From Bacteroidales bacterium UBA6207 (GTDB lineage Bacteria > Bacteroidota > Bacteroidia > Bacteroidales > F082): a stretch of 9,724 nucleotides of DNA. The notes beneath the pieces were generated by a model. That model searched no databases and was not told where the DNA came from. It saw only the letters and a program-made list of their open reading frames with translations. Made by a program: the position numbers and the translations under genes. The stretch covers positions 1 through 9,724 of the forward strand of contig DISP01000119.1 of assembly GCA_002421995.1 (NCBI GenBank), given 5' to 3'. Of the stretch, positions 1 through 6,464 are shown one piece after another; within the stretch, counting starts at the first letter, position 1, and each line of letters opens with the position of its first letter.

Positions 1-1695
1 TCATACGATTATGTGCAAAATGCTCCTGATACCACTTTTACGTTTCAGTTTCTGCAGGGAATGAGCTCGGGCGAGTACGTTGTCTCGGTCTATGGTCTTA
101 ATCCCGAATGTGGCCCGGGTGCAACAGCCTATTACAACACAGTCTTGTTTGACGAAGATCCTCCCGCAGTTGCAGGCACCCCGTCGGCTTGTGTGAGTGT
201 TGAATCGCAGTTTTCCATCGCCGGCTTGTACTCTGATATAGAATGGTCGTCGGGCAGGGGAGAGATCGTAGGTTCGCCACAAAACAATGAGGTGACGATA
301 CGCTGGGATGCGCCCGGATTGGATACACTGCGCGTATATTCAGTGACAGAGTCGTGCGGCACAAGGCTTTCGCTGCTTCCGGTGGTGATAAAACCAGTGG
401 CGGAGGTGGCTTTTGTGGCCGGAATAGAAGCCGTCTCCTGTCCCGGTCTGCCGCTCAGCTTCAGCGATGTCTCAACGCTTGCGACGGGCAGCATTGTCAG
501 CCGCAAATGGAGCTGGGACGACGGACAAACCGACAGCACCACCCTTGCGCAGATAGCCCACAGCTTTGCCGATACGGGTTTTTACACCGTACGCCTTGTT
601 GTGACGACCAATCTTGGCTGCGAGACGGCCACAGAAAAAACCATCGAAATCATACCCTATCCCGAGGCAGACTTTAAAGCCTGGCGCAACTGTGTTTCGC
701 AGGGTATCGAGCTCACCGATCTTTCAACGGGCATCAACCTTGCAAACTGGGAATGGGACTTTGGCACTGCGCCGGTCACAGCCGGCAATCTGAACCAACA
801 GCAGCCCACCGCGGTGTTTCATCAGCCGGGTGAGTTTCCCGTGCGCATGATTGTCACCAACCTTTATGGCTGCAAGGACACGGTTGTGGAACAGGTGTAT
901 ATCCATAATCCTCCCGTTGCAGCATTTTCGCATGAGTTTCCCTGTCAAAGTCGTGGCATCGTCTTTTCCGACGAAAGCCTGCCCGCCGACACGACATTGG
1001 TAACGTATAGCTGGCAGACGCAATCGCCGCTGGGCGACACGCAACAGTTTGAGGGAAACCCTGTCACGATTATTTTCGACAAATCCGGAGAAAACCGGGT
1101 TGAGCTCAATGTGGCCGATGGCTTTGGCTGCAGCGGGAGCGCCGCCACGGTGGTTTCGGTCATTCCCAAGCCGGCGGGAAGTTTCAATTATATGCGTGAT
1201 GACAGCGATCCGCAGGGTGTTTTGCGTTTCGAAAACCTGACAACGGGCGCCGTGGGCTATAATTGGGATTTTGGCAACGCGACCACCTCCACGCTTTTTG
1301 AGCCCACAGCCCTTTATTTTGAGGAACGGAACTATACGATAGTGCTGGTATCGGTGAGCACCGAAGGCTGCACCGACACAACAATGAAGGAGTACTACTA
1401 CTATCCTGAATTGTACATGCCCAACGCTTTTACACCCGATTTAGATGGTTTGAATGATGTGTTTAAGCCCGTCACAGGGCGCAGCACCCTTGAGCCCTAC
1501 CTGCTTCAGATTTACAACACCTGGGGTCAGCTGCTTTTTAGCACGACAGATCCGGCCACAGGATGGGATGGCAAACACAATGGCGAAGCCTGCCCGACAG
1601 GGGTCTATGTATATACGCTCGACTACCGTGAAGGCGTTGACGGAGGCACGAAAGTGGTTTCGAAAAAAGGTACTGTTACGCTGATAAATAAATAA
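1..1695 (+). CDS. T9SS type B sorting domain protein with PKD repeats (5'-truncated, paralog 1)
   Basis: C-terminal 564 residues of a large secreted surface protein. The frame is open at base 1, so the start lies upstream; a GTG at 13 is only an internal codon. The fragment aligns without gaps to residues 545-1108 of the next gene. It shows the end of one Ig/PKD-like module, a second one (about residues 53-131), four PKD-type modules with WDDG or WDFG cores (about 132-470), and a C-terminal domain from about residue 472 that opens YMPNAFTPDLDGLNDVF and has the WDGK and CPTGVYVY strands. This is the gliding-associated type B sorting domain recognised by the type IX secretion system in Bacteroidota. 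By family knowledge the protein is exported through the periplasm and attached to or released from the outer surface; PKD modules usually serve adhesion or spacing. Ligand unknown. Almost every module carries a Cys pair. Family call is confident; the specific role is not. Confidence 0.93.
   Translation, partial: SYDYVQNAPDTTFTFQFLQGMSSGEYVVSVYGLNPECGPGATAYYNTVLFDEDPPAVAGTPSACVSVESQFSIAGLYSDIEWSSGRGEIVGSPQNNEVTIRWDAPGLDTLRVYSVTESCGTRLSLLPVVIKPVAEVAFVAGIEAVSCPGLPLSFSDVSTLATGSIVSRKWSWDDGQTDSTTLAQIAHSFADTGFYTVRLVVTTNLGCETATEKTIEIIPYPEADFKAWRNCVSQGIELTDLSTGINLANWEWDFGTAPVTAGNLNQQQPTAVFHQPGEFPVRMIVTNLYGCKDTVVEQVYIHNPPVAAFSHEFPCQSRGIVFSDESLPADTTLVTYSWQTQSPLGDTQQFEGNPVTIIFDKSGENRVELNVADGFGCSGSAATVVSVIPKPAGSFNYMRDDSDPQGVLRFENLTTGAVGYNWDFGNATTSTLFEPTALYFEERNYTIVLVSVSTEGCTDTTMKEYYYYPELYMPNAFTPDLDGLNDVFKPVTGRSTLEPYLLQIYNTWGQLLFSTTDPATGWDGKHNGEACPTGVYVYTLDYREGVDGGTKVVSKKGTVTLINK
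154..1688 (+). repeat. Near-identical 1.53-kb direct repeat, copy 1
   Basis: This stretch matches 3769-5303 base for base at a constant offset of 3615 with no net indel. By eye about 22 residues differ out of roughly 510. Upstream of 154 the two genes keep the same length but are much more diverged, and downstream of 1688 they become unrelated within a few bases at the stop codon. Differences inside are clustered, not uniform. Homogenisation by gene conversion or recent unequal exchange is the likely explanation. Confidence 0.95.
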
Positions 1696-1983
1696 TAGCA
1701 TAAGGTAAAATGAGGGAATAAATTATGAATAATGTTTTTGCTGCCAAGCTTCTCAGGATTGGTTGAGAATGTGTATTTTTTGGTTTTTCTCAGATTAAAA
1801 TTTTGGAAAAGCTTGATTTGAATTTGATTCTTAATTTATTCATTTCTTATTCGCGAGGTGGATTTATAGAGCTTAGGGTGATTTGATAACATTAAAAAAA
1901 TCTGTGTTGTTCGAAGGCAAAACCTGATAGACATAAATTTCACCATGAACAAAGTATTCTGACAACAATAATATTCGTATAAA
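1696..1983. other. AT-rich spacer between the paralogs
   Basis: This 288-bp spacer has no supportable gene. It holds the weak hairpin described separately. The only promoter-like candidate is TTG at 1907-1909 and TAAATTTC at 1934-1941; the spacing of 24 is too long and one base differs from TAnnTTTG, so it is weak. A five-codon reading frame starts at 1945 and is probably meaningless. No Shine-Dalgarno is seen before the ATG at 1984 or the one at 2014, as is usual in Bacteroidota. Confidence 0.5.
1750..1781 (+). terminator. Weak terminator-like hairpin after paralog 1
   Basis: TTCTCA (1750-1755) and TGAGAA (1764-1769) form a perfect 6-bp stem with an 8-base loop. A run of six T follows at 1776-1781, but it is six bases from the stem and the stem has only two G-C pairs. 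It is the only terminator candidate behind the first paralog; readthrough into the second gene is possible. Confidence 0.3.
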
Positions 1984-4900
1984 ATGTTGACTCAAAATGC
2001 GCTGATAAATAAAATGACTTATCCCGATTCTTTAAGAATCAGGCTTGGTGATAATCAGTTCTTAGCAGTGTTGCTGTTGATTTTTTTCTTATCTTCTCAA
2101 CATGGTAATGCTGAAGGAACAAAGCAGCTTGAACCTGTTGATGCCCCGGCCGTTTCTTTTTGCAAAATCTGTTTGTCTAATGCATTGCAAAGTGACAGGG
2201 TTCCGTTTGCTTTGGTTGGGTGTAACGAAGAATACAGACTCAATGTCAGCATTGATAATTATCAAAACCAACTTATCTATATCGGTTTTGGTAAAGTAAT
2301 TGGTGGTTCTTCGCAAATCGGAGAAGTATTTTATGATGTTGATTTTCAGATAAGAGATCCTAATGGGAATGTTCCGAATGGATTTCTTCTTGGTCCCTTA
2401 CCTTCAATGCCTGGCGACAACGGTTTTATTCTCAGCAGGGAAGAAGCTTTGAACGGGCCAAATATTGACAACACCAATCCTGATGGTTACAAGCCGTTGG
2501 TTTTAAATCCTTCAATGAATGGTGATTATATCATTGAATTCTCACTTCCCAGCACCTACCCAATTGAGGCAAGAGTGCTCGAGTTTTTTGATGTTACAGT
2601 TGTTGAAAGCAATACTGAGCTCCCCGGACGCCTGTGGAGCAAAGCCTGGCAATTGAGTTCGGGTGGAACATATTCCAATCAGAACGGCTCATACAATAAT
2701 ATGTATATCTATTCGGCTGATAGCACTTTAACGCTTTTTCAAGGCAATGGACTGGCCGGAGGAGTATGGGTGGTTTATAGCAATGAGTGGGGGACTTCAA
2801 AAATAGGCAGTTGGCCGCAGAGGCGTCGATCTGTCCTTGGTAATGCAACAGTGCCACCCCAATACAAGATTTTTATCAGCGAACCTGATCCTTCTCTTTT
2901 TCCAACAGGCGTGATAGGCGAGATGTTTGATGCTTTCGCTTTGCCAAATGCCTGTGATACAGTAATTAACTTTGGTGTTACTGTTAGCAAGAGAGGAAAT
3001 GTTGAATTGCTGATTGATGTGCCACCGTTCAATCCTGACTATATAGGCAATGAGGATGTACAACTGGGCTACAGCGTGTTGCCCGGCTACAACTTGCTTC
3101 AACCCGGTTGGGATGGATTGGATGGATATGGCTTACCTGTGCCAAATGGTACAATTGTTCAGATACGAAGCGATTTTTTAAATGGCCTGACAAACATCCC
3201 GCTCCACGATGTGGAAGATAATCCCTACGGTTTCAAGGTTGACATTGTTAAACCTGAGCCGCCAAACGGAGATACAAAATTGAAATTGTTTTGGGACGAT
3301 CAAAACCTGCCTGCTGAGTTTGGTCCAACAATCAACAGCACCGAAGGATGCATTTACACCGATGCAGGTTACGTCTCCGGCTGCCATCAATGGTCATATT
3401 CGATAAGTAGCCTCGGAAATCACAATACCGTGAATACCTGGTGGTATTATGAAACTGGCAATCCATTCTCTGTTGACCTCACCATCGAGCTTCTCCCGCG
3501 CAAAGGCCATATTTCCGGTCCGCTTAACCTTTGTGCCGGACAACTTGCAACTTTCAGTACAAAAATAATCCCTGCAGCTGAGAAGTATTTCTGGACCTTA
3601 AGCGGCGAAGGTCATTCGGTTGATTTTGTGCAGAATGCCCCTGACACCACCTTTACTTATCTCCTGCCACAAGACTTGGCCACCGGTGAGTTTAGTGTTT
3701 CTGTTTACGGTTTCAATGCATTATGCGGTGCAGGCGAAGCTGTGGTTTTCGACTTCATTGTTTTTGGTGAAGACCCTCCCGCAGTTGCAGGCACCCCGTC
3801 GGCTTGTGTGAGCGTTGAATCGCAGTTTTCCATCGCCGGCTTGTACTCTGGTATAGAATGGTCGTCGGGCAGGGGAGAGATCGTAGGTTCGCCGCAAAAC
3901 AATGAGGTGACGATACGCTGGGATGCGCCCGGATTGGATACACTGCGCGTATATTCAGTGACAGAGTCGTGCGGCACAAGGCTTTCTCTGCTTCCGGTGG
4001 TGATAAACCCGGTGGCCGAAGCGGCTTTTGTGGCCGGAATAGAAGCCGTCTCCTGTCCTGGTCTGCCGCTCAGCTTCAGCGATGTCTCAACGCTTGCGAC
4101 GGGCAGCATTGTCAGTCGCAAATGGAGCTGGGACGACGGACAAACCGACAGCACCACCCTTGCGCAGATAGGCCACAGCTTTGCCGATACGGGTTTTTAC
4201 ACAGTGCGCCTTGTTGTGAGGACCAATCTTGGCTGCGAGACGGCCACAGAAAAAACCATCGAAATCATTCCCTATCCCGAGGCAGACTTTAAAGCCTGGC
4301 GCAACTGTGTTTCGCAGGGTATCGAGCTCACCGATCTTTCAACGGGCATCAACCTTGCAAACTGGGAATGGGACTTTGGCAATGCGCCGGTAACAGCCGA
4401 CAATCTGAACCAACAGCAGCCCACCGCAGTGTTTCATCAGCCGGGTGAGTTTCCGGTGCGCATGATTGTCACCAACCTTTATGGCTGCAAGGACACGGTT
4501 GTGGAACAGGTGTATATCCATAATCCTCCCGTTGCAGCATTTTCGCATGAGTTTCCATGTCAGGGCCGTGGCATTGTCTTTAGCGATGAGAGCATGGCTG
4601 CCGACACGGCATTGGTTGCATATAGCTGGCTGACGCAATCGCCGCAGGGCGACACGCATCAGTTTGAGGGAAACCCTGTCACGATTATTTTCGACAAATT
4701 CGGAGAAAACCGGGTCGAGCTCAATGTGGCCGATGGCTTTGGCTGCATCGGGAGCGCCGCCACGGTGGTTTCGGTCATTCCCAAGCCGGCGGGAAGTTTC
4801 AATTATATGCGTGTTGACAGCGATCCGCAGGGTGTTTTGCGTTTCGAAAACCTGACAACAGGCGCTGTGGGCTATAACTGGGATTTTGGCAATTCGACCA

Positions 4901-5310
4901 CCTCCACGCTTTTTGAGCCCACAGCCCTTTATTCTGACGAGCGAAACTATACGATAGTGCTGGTATCGGTGAGCACCGAAGGCTGCACCGACACAACAAT
5001 GAAAGAGTACTACTACTATCCTGAGTTGTATATGCCCAACGCATTCACGCCAGACCTTGATGGATTAAATGATGTGTTTAAGCCGGTCACAGGGCGCAGC
5101 ACCCTTGAGCCCTACCTGCTTCAGATTTACAACACCTGGGGTCAGCTGCTTTTTAGCACGACAGATCCGGCCACAGGATGGGATGGCAAACACAATGGCG
5201 AAGCCTGCCCGACAGGGGTCTATGTCTATACCCTCGACTACCGTGAAGGCGTTGACGGAGGTACGAAAGTGGTTTCGAAAAAAGGTACTGTTACGCTGAT
5301 AAACAGATAA
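1984..5310 (+). CDS. Large secreted surface protein, PKD/Ig-like modules with T9SS type B sorting domain (paralog 2)
   Basis: Complete surface protein of 1108 residues, presumably exported by Sec and then the type IX system. A hydrophobic stretch at residues 26-38 (FLAVLLLIFFLSS) followed by GNA/EG near residue 43 is a signal peptide. ATG 2014 (residue 11) is an equally good start that leaves a more usual signal peptide. Residues about 50-508 are AT-rich in coding and match no family I recognise; they include WSKAWQLSSGG (about 219) and a GWDGLDGYG stretch. Then come six modules: Ig/PKD-like at about 509-597 and 598-675, and PKD-type at about 676-765, 766-847, 848-932 and 933-1015, with cores such as WSWDDG, WEWDFG and YNWDFG. 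The type B sorting domain begins near 1016 (YMPNAFTPDLDGLNDVF) and reaches the end. All modules but the last have two Cys in matching places. Likely an adhesin or surface-layer component; no catalytic domain is seen. Confidence 0.93.
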   Translation: MLTQNALINKMTYPDSLRIRLGDNQFLAVLLLIFFLSSQHGNAEGTKQLEPVDAPAVSFCKICLSNALQSDRVPFALVGCNEEYRLNVSIDNYQNQLIYIGFGKVIGGSSQIGEVFYDVDFQIRDPNGNVPNGFLLGPLPSMPGDNGFILSREEALNGPNIDNTNPDGYKPLVLNPSMNGDYIIEFSLPSTYPIEARVLEFFDVTVVESNTELPGRLWSKAWQLSSGGTYSNQNGSYNNMYIYSADSTLTLFQGNGLAGGVWVVYSNEWGTSKIGSWPQRRRSVLGNATVPPQYKIFISEPDPSLFPTGVIGEMFDAFALPNACDTVINFGVTVSKRGNVELLIDVPPFNPDYIGNEDVQLGYSVLPGYNLLQPGWDGLDGYGLPVPNGTIVQIRSDFLNGLTNIPLHDVEDNPYGFKVDIVKPEPPNGDTKLKLFWDDQNLPAEFGPTINSTEGCIYTDAGYVSGCHQWSYSISSLGNHNTVNTWWYYETGNPFSVDLTIELLPRKGHISGPLNLCAGQLATFSTKIIPAAEKYFWTLSGEGHSVDFVQNAPDTTFTYLLPQDLATGEFSVSVYGFNALCGAGEAVVFDFIVFGEDPPAVAGTPSACVSVESQFSIAGLYSGIEWSSGRGEIVGSPQNNEVTIRWDAPGLDTLRVYSVTESCGTRLSLLPVVINPVAEAAFVAGIEAVSCPGLPLSFSDVSTLATGSIVSRKWSWDDGQTDSTTLAQIGHSFADTGFYTVRLVVRTNLGCETATEKTIEIIPYPEADFKAWRNCVSQGIELTDLSTGINLANWEWDFGNAPVTADNLNQQQPTAVFHQPGEFPVRMIVTNLYGCKDTVVEQVYIHNPPVAAFSHEFPCQGRGIVFSDESMAADTALVAYSWLTQSPQGDTHQFEGNPVTIIFDKFGENRVELNVADGFGCIGSAATVVSVIPKPAGSFNYMRVDSDPQGVLRFENLTTGAVGYNWDFGNSTTSTLFEPTALYSDERNYTIVLVSVSTEGCTDTTMKEYYYYPELYMPNAFTPDLDGLNDVFKPVTGRSTLEPYLLQIYNTWGQLLFSTTDPATGWDGKHNGEACPTGVYVYTLDYREGVDGGTKVVSKKGTVTLINR
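3769..5303 (+). repeat. Near-identical 1.53-kb direct repeat, copy 2
   Basis: Partner of 154-1688. It covers codons 596-1107 of the second surface-protein gene, from the second Ig/PKD-like module to the last codons of the sorting domain. It is visibly richer in G+C than the first half of the same gene. Confidence 0.95.
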
Positions 5311-5322
5311 CAATACCTTTTT
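5279..5322. terminator. Bidirectional intrinsic terminator between convergent genes
   Basis: AAAAAGGTA (5279-5287) pairs perfectly with TACCTTTTT (5314-5322). Inside it, after one C-A mismatch, TGTTA (5289-5293) pairs with TAACA (5308-5312), around a 14-base loop. Each strand ends in a T run, so it can stop transcription of the surface-protein gene (+) and of the VOC gene (-), whose stop is 33 bases away. The 5' arm and loop are coding sequence of the surface protein, and the stop codon TAA lies in the 3' arm. Confidence 0.8.
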
Positions 5323-5354
5323 GTGAAAACCTTTATTTAAAACTGCAACAGGCG

Positions 5355-5798
5355 CTATCCGGCAGGATTTTCATCATAATTCATCATCCAGTTGATGCCA
5401 AATTTATCGGTGAACATGCCAAAGTAAGCGCCCCAGAAAGTGGTTGTCATGGGCATATTGACCTTTCCGCCAGCTGATAACGCGTTGAAAAGCCTGTCAG
5501 CTTCACTTTTTGAGTCAGCATTCACAGAGATAGAAAAGTTGTTGCCTTGTTTCAGTTCAGGAGCATATTGATCACCTGTATCACTGCCCATAATTGAGGT
5601 TTCGGCACTGATCGGCAGGCTCACATGCATGATTCTGTCAGCCATTTTTTGCATGAAATGCGGGTCGGCGTCTTCCGAGGGTGGCATGTCGCTGAACCTG
5701 CCAAAATAGTTGAACTCTCCGCCAAAGACGGATTTGTAAAATGTGAAGGCTTCCTCGCAGTTGCCGTCAAAATTGAGATAGACATTGACTGTTGTCAT
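5355..5798 (-). CDS. VOC / PhnB-like (glyoxalase-fold) family protein
   Basis: A 147-residue protein of the vicinal oxygen chelate superfamily, PhnB/YjdN-like branch (often annotated '3-demethylubiquinone-9 3-methyltransferase' from its Pfam name, which does not prove that reaction). Visible landmarks are the opening VYLNFDGNCEEAFTFYKSVFGGE, the middle IMHVSLPI plus SIMGSD, and the closing GKVNMPMTTTFWGAYFGM with FGINWMMN, all typical and in the usual order. The length is normal for a single-domain member that dimerises. Cytosolic; no signal peptide. Substrate unknown; many members are of unknown function. The ATG lies 26 nt after the stop of the SRPBCC gene, so the two are probably cotranscribed. 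The 3' end faces the surface-protein gene across the bidirectional terminator. Confidence 0.9.
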   Translation of the reverse strand: MTTVNVYLNFDGNCEEAFTFYKSVFGGEFNYFGRFSDMPPSEDADPHFMQKMADRIMHVSLPISAETSIMGSDTGDQYAPELKQGNNFSISVNADSKSEADRLFNALSAGGKVNMPMTTTFWGAYFGMFTDKFGINWMMNYDENPAG

Positions 5799-5824
5799 AA
5801 CTTTTAAAATTTGATTATGAGGTG

Positions 5825-6274
5825 TTAAGAATTGTTCGCTTCTTCGGCCATGCTTTTCACGGTTTCCAATGCCTTTGGAAAAGTGGCGTTCATAAATGGT
5901 TCGTAAGCTTCGATGGTGTCCACGCTCACCACAAGTTCAATAAAACCCTGCTGTGGTATCAGCTCATAGCTCTCTGCGGCATTAAACCATTCTTGTGCTT
6001 CGTTCATTGGTTGCTCGATAAAGTTGATAAGCTCTCCTTTGTGACGAAAGAGGATGAAACTGTTTTTCTGTAGTTTTTCGATGATGCTGAACATGCCATG
6101 TCCGTCGGCTGAGAGAAAATGAATGCTGTTTCCCTCTGCAAAATGAGGGGTTTTGTAATGACTGCTCTCGCTGAACGCTGCTGTCCATCGCTTGTAGTTT
6201 TCGCTCTCCCACAAGCAGTTCCATACTGTTGCAGCATGGGCGCGGATATGTATTTTAAATACCAATGTTGTCAT
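5825..6274 (-). CDS. SRPBCC (START/AHSA1-like) domain protein
   Basis: A 149-residue single-domain protein with the helix-grip SRPBCC fold. Evidence: an N-terminal strand (LVFKIHIRA) followed by a helix with TVWNCLWESENYKRWTAAF, then FAEGNSIHFLSADGHGMFSIIEKLQKNSFILFRHKGEL, and a long C-terminal helix with FPKALETVKSMAEE. The fold binds hydrophobic ligands in a deep pocket; many members in the AHSA1/YndB group have no known ligand. Cytosolic. It is the first full-size gene of a two-gene unit with the VOC gene (26-nt gap). SRPBCC and PhnB-like genes are often neighbours in bacterial genomes, which suggests a shared stress or small-molecule role, but this is inference. The gene has ordinary composition and no missing parts. 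Confidence 0.87.
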   Translation of the reverse strand: MTTLVFKIHIRAHAATVWNCLWESENYKRWTAAFSESSHYKTPHFAEGNSIHFLSADGHGMFSIIEKLQKNSFILFRHKGELINFIEQPMNEAQEWFNAAESYELIPQQGFIELVVSVDTIEAYEPFMNATFPKALETVKSMAEEANNS

Positions 6275-6296
6275 AATTTATTGATTTAATGAATGA

Positions 6297-6395
6297 TTAA
6301 GCAGAGGCCCTTGCTTGAAAAGCGAGAATTAATATCGAACACGCCAAAGCCCCCGACTTCGTTAGGCTGCCAAAGATAATTTTTTTTGTATTCAT
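6297..6395 (-). CDS. Possible 32-residue small protein or leader peptide
   Basis: An ATG-started frame of 32 codons ends 22 nt before the SRPBCC start. The N-terminus is basic (MNTKKIIFGS), followed by a mildly hydrophobic part (GALACSILILAF) and an Ala-rich end (QARASA), so it resembles a bare signal peptide or a very small membrane peptide. The ATG sits just downstream of the candidate promoter at 6406-6433. A second frame on the same strand is also open through this stretch (it contains NEVGGFGVFDINSRFSSKG) but has no ATG, so the apparent coding signal could belong to a conserved non-coding repeat instead. Not assigned to a family. Confidence 0.3.
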   Translation of the reverse strand: MNTKKIIFGSLTKSGALACSILILAFQARASA

Positions 6396-6405
6396 CAAAC
6401 GTTTT

Positions 6406-6433
6406 CAGAACTATCCGTTTTTCGGATAATCAA
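6406..6433 (-). promoter_or_regulatory. Candidate promoter with palindrome in the spacer
   Basis: On the minus strand GTTG (TTG at 6433-6431) is followed after exactly 17 bases by TAGTTCTG (6413-6406), close to the Bacteroidota TTTG-N17-TAnnTTTG pattern with two mismatches. The spacer contains a perfect inverted repeat: TATCCG, five A, CGGATA on this strand (6428-6412). An inverted repeat there is a typical operator position. Alternatively the hairpin is a tail-less terminator of the transglutaminase-like gene, whose stop is 36 bases upstream of it. Confidence 0.35.
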
Positions 6434-6464
6434 CCCATTCCAAATCCAAAAATTTTCCGCCTGC

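Noticed and set aside
132..542. Conserved antisense frames in both repeats (also 3705-4157)
   Set aside because: They recur only because the DNA is duplicated; composition follows the sense gene and no motif is visible.
1945..1962. Five-codon frame upstream of the second surface gene as a leader peptide
   Set aside because: Too short and without regulatory codons or a paired hairpin; easily due to chance.
154..5303. Composite transposon or insertion sequence bounded by the 1.5-kb repeats
   Set aside because: The repeats are coding tails with T9SS domains; there is no transposase, no terminal inverted repeat and no target duplication.
6299..6316. AAGCA / TGCTT inverted repeat as a terminator or operator
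   Set aside because: Only a 5-bp stem without a T run and inside the small ORF; not better than chance.
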